The notes: a model not told the origin generated them from the letters alone. A stretch of DNA of 38,107 nt from Pseudomonadota bacterium (GCA_023398955.1 JAEWRL010000054.1:1-38107), one strand, 5' to 3'. Counted from the first letter of the stretch, positions 22,416-32,374 are shown. Made by a program: numbers and translations.

Positions 22416-23635
22416 AGCGCTGGCTCTCAGCGGCCTTCGTGCTCGGCACGCTCGCTCTTTCGCCCGCTTGCGAACGGAAGGAGACGAACGCCCGAGTGGA
22501 ATCTGGCGAGGACCACGATGCGCACGAGCACCCTGACGACGAAGCCGAGCACGACGCGCCCCACGGTGGGGACCCTGAAACGCCTGGTGAGCTCGTCGAA
22601 ATGAGCGCCGAGGCCCTGAAACGAGTGACCATTAGAACAGCCAAGGTATCGCGCCGACGAGTGATCGACGCTCTACGGCTGCCGGCCGAGGTACGGGCCC
22701 ACCCCGATAACGTCGCGCACATCACGCCGCTTGTTCCGAGCCAGGTCGCTGAAGCCAAGGTGAAGCCAGGTGACAGGGTCGAGAAGGGGCAAGTGCTCGC
22801 CCTGCTCAGGAGCGTCCAGCTTGGCGAGGCGCGCGCGGAAGCTGCTCAGGCCAGGGCGGCTCTGGATGTCGCCGAGGACCAGCTCAAGCGCCAGGAGCAG
22901 CTGATGGACGCGGGAATCGGCGCGCAGAGAAGCTACGTCGAGGCGCAGGGCGCCGTGAGGCAGGCACAAGCCGCGCTCTCAGCGGCCCATTCCCGCACCA
23001 GCGTCTACGGGGGGTCCAGTGGCAGCGGGGCAACCACTGTCGTCCGGAGTCCCCTCAGCGGTACGATCGTCGAGCGGCATGCCACAGCCGGCGAAGTTGC
23101 AAATCCCGGCCAGGAGCTCTTCGTCATCGCCGACATCGATCCGGTGTGGGTTGTTGGGCGCGCCTACGAGAGTGACCTGCCTCATGTCCGTGCCGGCGAC
23201 TCAGCGCTGGTGCGCGTCAAGACCTATCCCGAGCGCACATGGGAGGGGATCATCGCCTATGTGGCTCCGACCTTGGACGAACGAACGCGAACTGCCGAGG
23301 TACGCGTCGAGCTCCCGAACCACGATGGGCGGCTCAAGCCGGGCATGTTCGCCACCATCGTTCCGGCGGACGCGCCCGGCGATGCCGCTTCGGGGCCGCT
23401 GCCTCTCGCCGTGCCGTCCGGCGCGGTTCAGCGCGATGGTGAACGCTTCCTAGCGTTCGTGGCCAGGGGTGAAAATAGGTTCGAGCCTCGGGTTCTGACT
23501 CTGGGCAGGCAGGGGATGGGGTTCGTCGAGATCCTGAGCGGACTCGAGGAGGGCGAGCCGGTCGTTGTCGAAGGGACCTTCATTCTCAAATCAGAAGCAG
23601 CCAAGCACGAGATGGGCGGCGGTCACAGCCATTGA
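22412..23635 (+). CDS. czcB: RND periplasmic adaptor (CzcB/CusB family)
   Basis: The 407-aa adaptor has a short signal with a possible lipidation Cys20 (LSPAC) and an Asp/His-rich acidic stretch (about 31-52, DHDAHEHPDDEAEHD). The usual HlyD-type architecture follows: barrel-sandwich lipoyl halves (VAEAKVKPGDRVEKGQVLAL and VVRSPLSGTIVERHATAGE), an alpha-hairpin between them and a beta-barrel (VWVVGRAYESDLPHVRAGD). The C-terminus ends GGGHSH. It bridges pump and channel and may load metal through the His clusters. It lies 15 bp before the pump gene. Confidence 0.92.
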   Translation: MKRWLSAAFVLGTLALSPACERKETNARVESGEDHDAHEHPDDEAEHDAPHGGDPETPGELVEMSAEALKRVTIRTAKVSRRRVIDALRLPAEVRAHPDNVAHITPLVPSQVAEAKVKPGDRVEKGQVLALLRSVQLGEARAEAAQARAALDVAEDQLKRQEQLMDAGIGAQRSYVEAQGAVRQAQAALSAAHSRTSVYGGSSGSGATTVVRSPLSGTIVERHATAGEVANPGQELFVIADIDPVWVVGRAYESDLPHVRAGDSALVRVKTYPERTWEGIIAYVAPTLDERTRTAEVRVELPNHDGRLKPGMFATIVPADAPGDAASGPLPLAVPSGAVQRDGERFLAFVARGENRFEPRVLTLGRQGMGFVEILSGLEEGEPVVVEGTFILKSEAAKHEMGGGHSH

Positions 23636-23650
23636 GGAAGAGTCCGGCAC

Positions 23651-26600
23651 ATGATCCATCGCGTCATCGACTTCTCACTCAACAACCGCCTGCTCGTGAT
23701 CATCGGCTGGCTGCTGGTAGTCGCGGTCGGCATTCGCAGCCTGCAGGAGCTGCCGATCGACGCCGTCCCAGACGTTACGAACACTCAAGTTCAGGTCCTG
23801 ACGAACAGCCCGGGCCTAGCCCCCGAAGAGGTCGAAAACTTCGTCACCTTCCCCGTGGAAACGTCGATGAGCGGCCTGCCGAAGGTCGAGGAGATCCGCT
23901 CGGTATCGAGGTTTGGCTTGTCCGTCGTGACCGTCGTGTTCGAGGAAGGAACCGACATCTACTGGGCACGGCAGCTCGTCAGCGAGCGGCTGACCGAAGC
24001 GCGCGAGCAGGTCCCCGAAGGCTACGGGGAGCCTGCCATGGGCCCCATCTCAAGCGGCCTCGGAGAGATCTACCAGTTCGAAGTGAAGGGCGAGCCCATT
24101 TGTCCACCCGGAGGACCAGACACGGACGCCTGCTACACGCCGATGGAGCTCCGAACCATTCTGGACTGGAACGTCGCCTATCAGCTGCGCTCGGTTCCGG
24201 GTATCGTCGAGGTGAACTCATTCGGTGGCGAGCTCAAGACCTATCAAGCGACGCTCGATAGCAACCAGCTCGTCGCTTACGGCCTGACGGTGGGGGACGT
24301 CCTGGCCGCCATCGAACGGAACAACCGCAACGTGGGAGGCGGATACATCGCCCATCAGGGCGAGCAGTACCTCGTTCGTGGGGAAGGCCTGATCCGCGAC
24401 CTCCGCGAGATTGGCAATATCGTTCTGACGCGAGGAGACGACGGGACGCCGATCTACGTGCGCGACGTCGCGCACGTAGAGTTCGCCCCCGTCATCCGTC
24501 AAGGCGCCGTGACGCGCGACGGGCGTGGAGAAGCCGTCGTCGGGATCGTCATGATGCTAATGGGCGAGAGCTCGCGCGCCGTCGTGGACCGCGTCAAGGA
24601 CAAGATCGCGCAGATTGAGAAGACCTTGCCCGAAGGCATCACGATCGACACCTACTACGATCGCACGGAGCTCGTGCAGCGGACGATTCGTACTGTCGCA
24701 AAGAACCTGCTCGAGGGTGGCCTGTTGGTCGTCGGGGTGCTGCTCTTGCTGCTCGGCAGCATTCGCGGCGGCCTGATTGTCGCCGCGGCGATCCCGCTAT
24801 CCATGCTGGTAGCCTTCACGGGGATGCGCTTCGCGGGCCTCTCCGGTAATCTGATGAGCCTCGGCGCCATCGACTTCGGCCTGATAGTGGACGGCTCCGT
24901 CGTGATGATCGAGAACATCGTGCGCGTGCTGCACGACCGACGGGGCGAGAAGGAGGTTCCGCACCTCGAGAAGGTGAGGGCGGCCGCACGTCAGATAGCG
25001 CGTCCTGTCGTGTTCGCCGTGGGCATCATCATGATCGTGTACCTACCGATCCTGGGCCTCCGTGGCATCGAGGGCAAGATGTTCAAGCCAATGGCGTTGA
25101 CCGTCGTGTTCGCCCTCGCCGGCTCGCTCGTGTGCGCGCTGACGTTGATGCCAGTGCTGGCGAGCTTCTTCCTCCAGCGCGTCTCGGAGAAGGAGCCTTT
25201 CTTGTTCCGTCTCGCAAAGCGGGTCTACGAGCCGCTCCTGCCCCGCGCGCTGCGCCACCGGCGCCTGACCCTCTTTTCCGCGGTCGGCGTGTTCCTGGCA
25301 AGCCTGGGGATCATACCTTTCCTCGGTGCCGAGTTCATTCCGCGTCTCGACGAGGGAGCCATCGCCATGCAAATCTGGCGGCTGCCAAGCATCTCGCTCG
25401 AGCAGTCGAATGAGATCAGCGCGATCGCCGAGCGAGTCCTCAAGGAGCAGTTCCCGGAGGTAGAGACTGTCGTGTCGCGGACCGGCCGCGCCGAGATCGC
25501 GACTGATCCCATGGGCGTGGAGATCAGCGACACCTACATCATGCTCGAGCCGCCCGAAACGTGGCGCTTCGACACAAAAGAACAGCTCGTCGAAGCGATA
25601 GATGTGGCGATGAAGAAGAACGTGCCGGGGGCCATCTTCAGCTATTCACAACCCATCGAGCTTCGTGTGCAGGAGCTGATCTCGGGCGTCCGTTCCGACA
25701 TCGCCGTTCACATCTACGGTGACGATCTCCAGATGCTCAAAGCGAAGGCCGACGAGGTCGTGGCCGTGCTGCAGAACGTGCCAGGGTCTGCCGATGTCAA
25801 GGCCGAGCAGACGCAAGGGCTGCCGCTCCTGCGAGTACAAATCGATCGCGAGGCCATCGCCCGCTACGGCATCAATGCGGCAGACGTCCTCGACGTGATC
25901 GAGACCGTCGGGGGCAAGCGGGTGGGAACGGTGCTCGAGGGTCAGAAACGCTTCGCAGCTCAGGTTCGCTTCGGTTCAGACGTGCGAAGTGACGTGGAAG
26001 CCATCCGATCCCTTCGGGTCGGAGGGGCCGCTACGGACGACGGAGACCGGGTACAGATCCCGATCTCCCAGCTCGCCGAGATCAGCCTGGAGGACGGCCC
26101 GGCGCAGATCAGCCGGGATCGGATCAGCAGGCGCATCAACGTCGAAGCCAATGTTCGAGATCGGGACCTCGCTTCGTTCGCCGCCGAGGCACGGGCAGCT
26201 GTCGATCGGGAGGTCCGAATGCCGCCCGGGTGGACCGTGGAGTGGGGCGGGCAGTTCGAGAATCTCCAGGCAGCCTCGAAGCGCCTCGCGCTGCTCGTGC
26301 CGCTCGCGCTGCTCCTCATCTTCGTGCTCCTTTACTCCACGTTCCACTCGACAAAGCTCGCGGGCCTGATCTACCTCAATGTTCCCTTGGCGATCACGGG
26401 CGGCCTGGTTGCGTTGGCGCTGCGCGGCTATCCCTTTTCCATCTCCGCGGGAGTGGGATTCATCGCCTTGTTCGGCGTGGCCGTGCTCAACGGTGTCGTG
26501 CTCGTTTCCTACATCGTCGAGCGCCGCAAGGAGGGCGCGCCGGCAGCGGTCGCGGCGGAGCAAGCGGCCAAGGCACGCCTCAGGCCCGTTCTCATGACGG

Positions 26601-26785
26601 CGCTGGTGGCCAGCTTGGGATTCGTACCCATGGCCCTCGCGACGAGCGCCGGCGCTGAGGTGCAGCGACCTCTTGCCACTGTCGTCATCGGCGGCCTCGT
26701 CACCTCCACGCTGCTGACCCTCCTGGTCTTGCCCTCCGTCTACGCCTGGCTCGCGGAACGGCGGAGGGATGCCACGATGCAATAG
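23651..26785 (+). CDS. czcA: Heavy-metal RND efflux pump, CzcA class
   Basis: The 1044-aa inner-membrane pump has twelve TM helices and two large periplasmic loops. Helix 4 reads AIDFGLIVDGSVVMIEN, with Asp408, Asp414 and Glu421 in the proton-relay positions of CzcA. The DFG-x3-D pattern fits divalent-cation pumps (Zn, Co, Cd, Ni) better than the Cu/Ag pump CusA. The porter-domain signature RTGRAEIATDPMGVEISDTY is also typical. It drives metal from the periplasm or cytoplasm through the adaptor and channel encoded just upstream. The 3' end faces the convergent TlpA-like gene 17 bp away. Exact metal range cannot be read. Confidence 0.93.
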   Translation: MIHRVIDFSLNNRLLVIIGWLLVVAVGIRSLQELPIDAVPDVTNTQVQVLTNSPGLAPEEVENFVTFPVETSMSGLPKVEEIRSVSRFGLSVVTVVFEEGTDIYWARQLVSERLTEAREQVPEGYGEPAMGPISSGLGEIYQFEVKGEPICPPGGPDTDACYTPMELRTILDWNVAYQLRSVPGIVEVNSFGGELKTYQATLDSNQLVAYGLTVGDVLAAIERNNRNVGGGYIAHQGEQYLVRGEGLIRDLREIGNIVLTRGDDGTPIYVRDVAHVEFAPVIRQGAVTRDGRGEAVVGIVMMLMGESSRAVVDRVKDKIAQIEKTLPEGITIDTYYDRTELVQRTIRTVAKNLLEGGLLVVGVLLLLLGSIRGGLIVAAAIPLSMLVAFTGMRFAGLSGNLMSLGAIDFGLIVDGSVVMIENIVRVLHDRRGEKEVPHLEKVRAAARQIARPVVFAVGIIMIVYLPILGLRGIEGKMFKPMALTVVFALAGSLVCALTLMPVLASFFLQRVSEKEPFLFRLAKRVYEPLLPRALRHRRLTLFSAVGVFLASLGIIPFLGAEFIPRLDEGAIAMQIWRLPSISLEQSNEISAIAERVLKEQFPEVETVVSRTGRAEIATDPMGVEISDTYIMLEPPETWRFDTKEQLVEAIDVAMKKNVPGAIFSYSQPIELRVQELISGVRSDIAVHIYGDDLQMLKAKADEVVAVLQNVPGSADVKAEQTQGLPLLRVQIDREAIARYGINAADVLDVIETVGGKRVGTVLEGQKRFAAQVRFGSDVRSDVEAIRSLRVGGAATDDGDRVQIPISQLAEISLEDGPAQISRDRISRRINVEANVRDRDLASFAAEARAAVDREVRMPPGWTVEWGGQFENLQAASKRLALLVPLALLLIFVLLYSTFHSTKLAGLIYLNVPLAITGGLVALALRGYPFSISAGVGFIALFGVAVLNGVVLVSYIVERRKEGAPAAVAAEQAAKARLRPVLMTALVASLGFVPMALATSAGAEVQRPLATVVIGGLVTSTLLTLLVLPSVYAWLAERRRDATMQ

Positions 26786-26802
26786 TCTCTTGTGAACACC
26801 GA

Positions 26803-27351
26803 CTATTCGCGCCCCCTGTCCTCCATCCAGTCGCTCAGGAAGGCGCTGTCGGTCCAGTCGCGCGCTCCGTCGAAACGTAGGTGGAGCCTCCCGCCTGGTT
26901 GCAAGAGGTACGTCACCGGAAGTGAACGAGCGCCGAGCACGGCCTGGATCTCCAAGGGATCGCCGAGGTAGACGCTGGAGAGCCGCCGCCGATCGACGAG
27001 GCGTTCGACCGCGGACCATTCCTCGTCCAACGCGACGGCCACGACGTCCAGGGGGTGTTCGTCGGGTAGAGCGAGGAGAGCCGGGAGCTCGGCCCGGCAT
27101 GGCGGACACCACGTCGCCCAGAGGTGCACCAGCGTGGGGCGGTCCGGCGCGCGCAGCTCGAGGCGGCTGCCGTCACGCCTCCTGAGCGAGAGCGGCGGCA
27201 TGGAGCCTTCGACGCGCTCGGGAGGCGCAGTGCTCAGCTCGGACCGTACCGCCCCAGCGGGCGATCTCAGGCGCTCGACGAGCCAGTAGGTCCCGATCAG
27301 CGCTGCTTGGAGGGCGACGATCGCCAGCACCACGCGGCCTTGTCGACTCAT
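26803..27351 (-). CDS. TlpA-like membrane-anchored thioredoxin
   Basis: The 182-aa protein has one N-terminal hydrophobic anchor (RVVLAIVALQAALIGTYWLV) and a periplasmic thioredoxin fold with LVHLWATWCPPCRAELPAL (Cys82-x2-Cys85) and a cis-Pro in RSLPVTYLL. Such TlpA/ResA-like proteins reduce or exchange disulphides in periplasmic partners. Its ATG overlaps the stop of the second RND pump gene (ATGA), so it belongs to that operon. The adaptor there has sixteen motif Cys/His ligands and the leader protein is Cys-rich, so keeping those thiols reduced is a likely job (inference). Confidence 0.88.
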   Translation of the reverse strand: MSRQGRVVLAIVALQAALIGTYWLVERLRSPAGAVRSELSTAPPERVEGSMPPLSLRRRDGSRLELRAPDRPTLVHLWATWCPPCRAELPALLALPDEHPLDVVAVALDEEWSAVERLVDRRRLSSVYLGDPLEIQAVLGARSLPVTYLLQPGGRLHLRFDGARDWTDSAFLSDWMEDRGRE

Positions 27352-30300
27352 CCGGCCGTCTCCGGGTCCGGTCGGCTCCCGGCGGCGTCCAACGGCTCGG
27401 TGACGCGGGTTCGTGGGGCCTCTGGCAGGCGAGCACCGAAGACCGCGTAGAGCACGGGCAGCACGAGCAGCGTCGCGATCGTCGAGGTCACCATTCCACC
27501 GATCACCACCGTCGCGATGGGTCTTTGAACCTCTGCACCGACGCCCGTGTTGAGCGCCATCGGCACGAAGCCCAGGGCTGCCACCAGAGAGGTCATCAGG
27601 ACAGGACGTAGTCGTGTCTCTGCGGCGTCTCGAATCGCGTCGAGCGGCGCGCGACCTCGTCGGAGAAGCTGCATGACGCGTGAGACGAGCACCATGTCGC
27701 CGAGCACGGCGACCCCCGAGAGCGCGATGAAGCCCACGCCAGCGGAGATGGAGAACGGCATGTCCCGGAGCCACAGCGCGACGACGCCGCCAACCGCGCC
27801 GAAGGGGACCCCAGTGAAGACGCGAATGGCATCCGCGACTCGGCCATACGTCAGATACAGCAGCGAGAAGATGAGCAGGAGCGCGATCGGTACGACGATC
27901 AAAAGGCGCCGCTGCGCCCGCTCGAGGTTCTCGAACTGCCCGCCAAGGCTCGTGTAGTAGCCCTCGGGCAGCTCGACATCGTCCCGCAAGACGCGGCGGA
28001 CGTCCGTGACGAACGACCCCACGTCCCGCCCGCGCACGTTTGCCTGCACCGTCACGCGTCTCTTGGCCCATTCGCGCTGGATCGTGGACGGCACCTCGAC
28101 AACTTCCACGCGCGCGACAGCAGAGAGGGGCACCTGGGCCCCTGCACCCGTGTGGATGACTAGCTGGCGGACGCGCTCGGCCGAGCTTCGGTCGTCATCG
28201 CCGAGACGCAGCACTAGATCGAAGCGCCGCTGGCCCTCCACGACCTCGCCCATCTTGCGGGTGCCGAGAGACTCGATGACTTCGAGGATGTCGCCGACGG
28301 GCACACCGTACCGCCCGGCGGCTTGTCGGTCGACGTCGATCGTGAGCATCGCTTGCCCAGTGAGCTGCTCCACTGTGACATCGGCCGCCCCGGGTATCTG
28401 CTCGACGGCGCGGCGGATCTCGTCCGCCTTCTCGCGCAGGGTCTCGAAGTCGTCGCCGAAGAGCTTGACCCCGACGTCGCCTCGGATGCCTGCCAACATC
28501 TCGTTCACCCGCATCTCTATGGGTTGGGTGAAAACGCTGCGCATGCCAGGCATCCCCTCGAGGGTATCGCTCATCGCGAGCACTATCTCGTCCTGTGTCT
28601 CTCCCCGTGTCCATGCGTCGCGCGGCTCGAGCGTGATGAAGACGTCCGAGACCTCGAGTCCCATTGGATCGGTCGCGACCTCAGCGGTGCCGGTCCGAGT
28701 CCAGATGTGCGCGATCTCGTCCGGGAACTGCTCTTTGAGCAGTCGCTCGATCCGCGTGCCGTAGCGCACCGACTCGTCCAGCGAGACCCCCGCGGCGCGA
28801 ACTGTGTTGATGACGATGGCCTGTTCGCGAAGCCGTGGCACGAACTCGGAGCCAAGCCGGGTCGCCAGGAAGACGGCGTTGAGCAGGACGAGTCCCGCGA
28901 TCAGGAGGACCAGCTTTCGCTTGTCGAGGGCCCAGCCGAGCACCGGACGATAGCGGCGCTCGAGCCACCTCACCAACCGGTTCTCACCCGCGCCGCGGCC
29001 CTTCTTCAGGACATAGCTCGCGAGCACCGGCATGAGGGTCATCGAGAGAATCATCGACCCTGCTAGCGCAAAGATCACCGTGAGCGCCATTGGCCGGAAG
29101 AGCTTTCCCTCGACGCCCTCGAGCGCGAGGATCGGCAGATAGACGATGGCGATGATCAGCTCGCCGAAGAGCGTCGGCTTGCGCACCTCGACCGCCGCGT
29201 CGCGCACGATCTCTCTTACGCTGCGGCCCGTCGTGTCCTCGCGGAGCCTGCGCGCCGAGTTCTCGACCATAATCACCGAGCTGTCGACGACGAGCCCGAA
29301 GTCGATCGCGCCCAGGCTCATCAAGCTCCCGGCGATCCCAAACCGCAACATCCCGCTGAACGCGAAGAGCATCGACAGCGGAATGGCCAGCGCGACGATG
29401 AGACCCGCCCGCAAGTTACCGAGGAAGGCGAACAGGACCGCGACGACGAGGAGCGCGCCCTCCAGCAAGTTGTCGCGGACTGTGTGGAGCACCTGATCGA
29501 CGAGGTCCGTCCGGCTATAGACTGGCGTCACGCGCACGCCCCCCGGCAGGCTCCGGCGCACCTCATCGAGCCGCTCCTCGAGTCGCTGCGTGAGCTCCCG
29601 ACTGTTCTCTCCCATCAGCATGAAGCCGAGGCCTAGGACCACCTCACCTTGGCCTTCTGCCGTGACGGCGCCGCGCCGAATCTCGTGGTCTTCACGCACC
29701 TCCGCGACATCGCCGAGATGGATGGGCGTACCATCGACGTTGGCGAGCACCATCGCCTCGATGTCCCGGATACCGCTCACGAGCCCCTGGCCCTGAATCA
29801 GCTGCGACTCGCCCGCTTCGTCCAGCACGCCGCCGCCAGCGTTGCGGTTACCGTGACGCATTACCCGCGCCACGTCGTCCAGCGTGAGCTCATGCTTGAC
29901 GAGCCGCTGTGGATCGACGATGACATGGTACTGCTTCTCATAGCCGCCCCACGTGTTGATCTCGGCGACGCCGGGCACCTGCACCATCTGCGGACGGATC
30001 ACCCAGTGGTGGAGCGTGCGCAGCTCCAGGGCGGACAGCGTGTCGCTCTGCACCAGGTACTGGAAGACCTCGCCGAGACCCGTCGCTACTGGTCCCAGCG
30101 CGGGGCGCCCGACGCCTTCGGGGAGCTCGGCGGCCATCAAACGCTCGCTGACGACCTGTCGGGCCAGGTAGATGTCGGTCTCGTCGTCGAAGAGGGCAGT
30201 AACCTGAGAGAAGCCGAACTTGGACATCGAGCGGACCTCGGTGAGGCCCGGCAAGCCGGAGATGGCTTGCTCGATGGGAAACGCGATCTGCCGCTCCACC

Positions 30301-30479
30301 TCGAGGGGCGACAGCGCTGGAGCTGTTGTGTTGACTTGTACCTGGACCGGCGTCGTGTCCGGGAAAGCGTCGAACGGTAGCCTCTGCAAGCTGGCGACGC
30401 CGACGACGGCCACGACGGCTGTCGCGAGCAGAACGATCGGTCGATGGCGAAGGCAGAGCTCGATGAGCTTCGTCAGCAT
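27348..30479 (-). CDS. czcA: Second heavy-metal RND efflux pump, CzcA class
   Basis: The 1043-aa pump follows the same plan as the first RND pump in the window but is clearly diverged. Helix 4 reads AIDFGLVVDSSVIMVEN, with Asp393, Asp399 and Glu406. The DFG-x3-D pattern again suggests divalent metals, with Ser in place of Gly after the second Asp. The porter signature RTGTAEVATDPMGLEVSDVF is present. The ATG follows directly on the adaptor stop with no spacer (TGA then ATG), and its own stop overlaps the TlpA-like start. A distinct metal spectrum from the first pump is likely but unproven. Confidence 0.93.
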   Translation of the reverse strand: MLTKLIELCLRHRPIVLLATAVVAVVGVASLQRLPFDAFPDTTPVQVQVNTTAPALSPLEVERQIAFPIEQAISGLPGLTEVRSMSKFGFSQVTALFDDETDIYLARQVVSERLMAAELPEGVGRPALGPVATGLGEVFQYLVQSDTLSALELRTLHHWVIRPQMVQVPGVAEINTWGGYEKQYHVIVDPQRLVKHELTLDDVARVMRHGNRNAGGGVLDEAGESQLIQGQGLVSGIRDIEAMVLANVDGTPIHLGDVAEVREDHEIRRGAVTAEGQGEVVLGLGFMLMGENSRELTQRLEERLDEVRRSLPGGVRVTPVYSRTDLVDQVLHTVRDNLLEGALLVVAVLFAFLGNLRAGLIVALAIPLSMLFAFSGMLRFGIAGSLMSLGAIDFGLVVDSSVIMVENSARRLREDTTGRSVREIVRDAAVEVRKPTLFGELIIAIVYLPILALEGVEGKLFRPMALTVIFALAGSMILSMTLMPVLASYVLKKGRGAGENRLVRWLERRYRPVLGWALDKRKLVLLIAGLVLLNAVFLATRLGSEFVPRLREQAIVINTVRAAGVSLDESVRYGTRIERLLKEQFPDEIAHIWTRTGTAEVATDPMGLEVSDVFITLEPRDAWTRGETQDEIVLAMSDTLEGMPGMRSVFTQPIEMRVNEMLAGIRGDVGVKLFGDDFETLREKADEIRRAVEQIPGAADVTVEQLTGQAMLTIDVDRQAAGRYGVPVGDILEVIESLGTRKMGEVVEGQRRFDLVLRLGDDDRSSAERVRQLVIHTGAGAQVPLSAVARVEVVEVPSTIQREWAKRRVTVQANVRGRDVGSFVTDVRRVLRDDVELPEGYYTSLGGQFENLERAQRRLLIVVPIALLLIFSLLYLTYGRVADAIRVFTGVPFGAVGGVVALWLRDMPFSISAGVGFIALSGVAVLGDMVLVSRVMQLLRRGRAPLDAIRDAAETRLRPVLMTSLVAALGFVPMALNTGVGAEVQRPIATVVIGGMVTSTIATLLVLPVLYAVFGARLPEAPRTRVTEPLDAAGSRPDPETAG

Positions 30480-32090
30480 TCAGCCCCCCCCGGGAGGCTC
30501 GACCTCACAGCAGCCGGCGCCGATGCTGCCGGGCGTGATCTCGGTCCGAAGTAGGATCGCGCCCGTGGTGACCACCGCGTCGCCGTCACGCACCTTCCCC
30601 TCGACCTGGACGAGATCGCCGCCCCCGTGCCGGTGGACGACACGGGGCTGGTAGAGCCCCGGCGCCGTGCGCACGAAGACGACTTCCCTTTCGCCAACCC
30701 TCTGCACGGCGGCGCGCGGCACTGAGACGGCCGTGCGCGCCGCGCCCGTCTCGATCCGCGCGCTCGCGAACTGATTCGCTCGGAGCTGCGCGTCCGGGTT
30801 GGGCACCTCGGCACGAGCCGTAACCGTGCGCGTGCGTGGGTCGACCTCGGCCGCGATCCAGGTGATCTTGCCTTCTAGGCTCGACTCTCCGGCACCGTCC
30901 ATCATCACATGCATCCTCTGCCCGAGGGCCACTCGCGACGCCTCCCCTTCGGGGACGTCGCAGAGCGCCCACATCACCGAGGTGTCACCGATCATCGCCA
31001 AGGACGTGCTTTCGGTTGCGAGCAGGCCCAGCACCGCCGGGCGGCGCACTATCGTCCCGGCGATCGGCGCTGTCAGCGTGTAGCGCCCCGATGGAGCCGC
31101 TTGCGCCGCACCGGCCATTCGCAGGGTCGCCTCGGCGGCGCGAGCTTCCGCCTGCGCCGTGGCAAGCTCCTGCTCCGCCACCTCGACCTGGCGCGCGGAC
31201 GCGATCTCGCTCGCTCGGAGCTCGCGTTGCCGTGCGAGGTTCGCCTCGGCCGTGCGAACGCGCTCGCGGGCGCCCTGCAGCGCGCCCTGGATCTCCCCAA
31301 CGCGCGTGCTCTCGAGGTCGAACAGCGGCGCCCCCCGTTCGACCCGCGCACCGAGCTCGGCTCGAATGCGACGGACCATCCCTGGCATGATGGCGCGGAC
31401 ATCCGCGACGCGATCGCCGTGAAATGCGATGCGCGCGCTGCACTCCACCGACGCCGCCGCTCGCGCAGGGCGTGCCGTGACAGTCTGGATACCTGCTGCC
31501 TCTTCGATATCCGGTGATCGGAAGCGAACAGTCCGAGCCTCGATGGCGGCTCGCTCGGCCCCCGCGGGTGGCTCTTGCGGTTTGCACACCGGACACGCCG
31601 ATTCGGGGAACCCGTGCTCGGCGCACCAGTCCCCAGCCGCCTGGAACTCCGGGATGAGCGACGGATTGCACTTGGTGCACTTGGACTCGGGTAGGCCGTG
31701 GCCTCCGCACCAGTCCGCCACCGGAGCGGGAGCCGCTCCGGCGGTTCGCGGCGGGCGCTCGATCCTCAGCTCCGGGTTGCAGAGGAGGCACTGGGACTCG
31801 GGCAGACCATGCTCCTGACACCAGTCGTCGGTGGCCTTGAACGCTGGGATGAGCGACGCGTTGCAACGCGTGCACAGCGACTCCGGAACCTGGTGCTCGC
31901 CACACCAGTCCGCGTGGGAACCAGGTCGTGCTCCGGCTGGTGCATGCGCTGGTGCCTGATTGGAAATCGAGGCCGGAGCTGTGCTCGTCGGTGGCGTCGC
32001 CTGCTGCGTGTCGATCTTCTCTTCGCAGCCGCCGAGGGCGAAGCTGGCGATGGCGGCCAATGTGATGATGATGATCATTCCTTGACGCAT
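30480..32090 (-). CDS. czcB: RND adaptor lipoprotein with four N-terminal Cys/His zinc-ribbon-like modules
   Basis: From the ATG at 32090 (AGGAGGAAAG upstream) the adaptor has 536 residues, about 130 more than the first one. A signal ends in ALGGC (lipid Cys22). Four modules of pattern WC-x2-H-x6-C-x2-C follow, at 62-76, 90-104, 127-141 and 155-169, each with PES before the third ligand. Modules 1-2 and 3-4 look like a duplicated pair. A standard HlyD-type core follows (IRAELGARVERGAPLFDLES, LTAPIAGTIVRRPAVLG, DTSVMWALCDVPEGEASRV). The tail ends GAGCCEVEPPGGG. The modules probably bind several metal ions at the periplasmic entrance. The family usually lacks them or has a single YHCPMHP-type domain. 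Confidence 0.92.
   Translation of the reverse strand: MRQGMIIIITLAAIASFALGGCEEKIDTQQATPPTSTAPASISNQAPAHAPAGARPGSHADWCGEHQVPESLCTRCNASLIPAFKATDDWCQEHGLPESQCLLCNPELRIERPPRTAGAAPAPVADWCGGHGLPESKCTKCNPSLIPEFQAAGDWCAEHGFPESACPVCKPQEPPAGAERAAIEARTVRFRSPDIEEAAGIQTVTARPARAAASVECSARIAFHGDRVADVRAIMPGMVRRIRAELGARVERGAPLFDLESTRVGEIQGALQGARERVRTAEANLARQRELRASEIASARQVEVAEQELATAQAEARAAEATLRMAGAAQAAPSGRYTLTAPIAGTIVRRPAVLGLLATESTSLAMIGDTSVMWALCDVPEGEASRVALGQRMHVMMDGAGESSLEGKITWIAAEVDPRTRTVTARAEVPNPDAQLRANQFASARIETGAARTAVSVPRAAVQRVGEREVVFVRTAPGLYQPRVVHRHGGGDLVQVEGKVRDGDAVVTTGAILLRTEITPGSIGAGCCEVEPPGGG
31584..31907 (-). repeat. Fourfold Cys/His module repeat inside the adaptor gene
   Basis: On the minus strand this stretch encodes four copies of WC-x2-H-x6-C-x2-C. 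Copies 1 and 3 are followed by nearly identical linkers (SLIPAFKATD and SLIPEFQAAG). This implies one ancient duplication of a two-module block, itself a duplication. Confidence 0.85.
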
Positions 32091-32142
32091 GGGGTCTTTC
32101 CTCCTGGGTAAGGGCGACAGCGGAGGGCCGCTCGGACTCGCT

Positions 32143-32313
32143 TCATCGAAGTGGTCCTGTGCTGGCTGCAGGCTCGGCCTCTGCGATCGCAGGGAAAAGC
32201 GGCAGGGCAGCCTCATCGAGCTCCGCCTGGACGGATTCACGCCGGACCGCCAAGAGCTCGCTGAGGGGGGACAGCGACGGCGTCCCGGTTCGCGGCGGCG
32301 AAACGCTCCGCAC
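32143..32313 (-). CDS. Possible 56-aa ORF between the Cys-rich protein and the adaptor
   Basis: A GTG at 32313 opens a 56-codon frame with mostly G/C third positions and an ordinary helical composition (SELLAVRRESVQAELDEAAL). No ribosome site is obvious and no family is recognised. It fills most of the 284-bp gap inside the operon. It could be a small protein, a decayed remnant of a channel gene or chance. Confidence 0.22.
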   Translation of the reverse strand: MRSVSPPRTGTPSLSPLSELLAVRRESVQAELDEAALPLFPAIAEAEPAASTGPLR

Positions 32314-32374
32314 GTTGCAGCGTCACAGGGAGAGCGTGCGAACTCGCCGACCTAGAACAACGGCTGGGCGTGGT

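Noticed and set aside
23651..30479. Naming the two RND pumps CusA (Cu/Ag)
   Set aside because: Helix 4 of both has the DFG-x3-D pattern of divalent-metal pumps, not the pattern of CusA.
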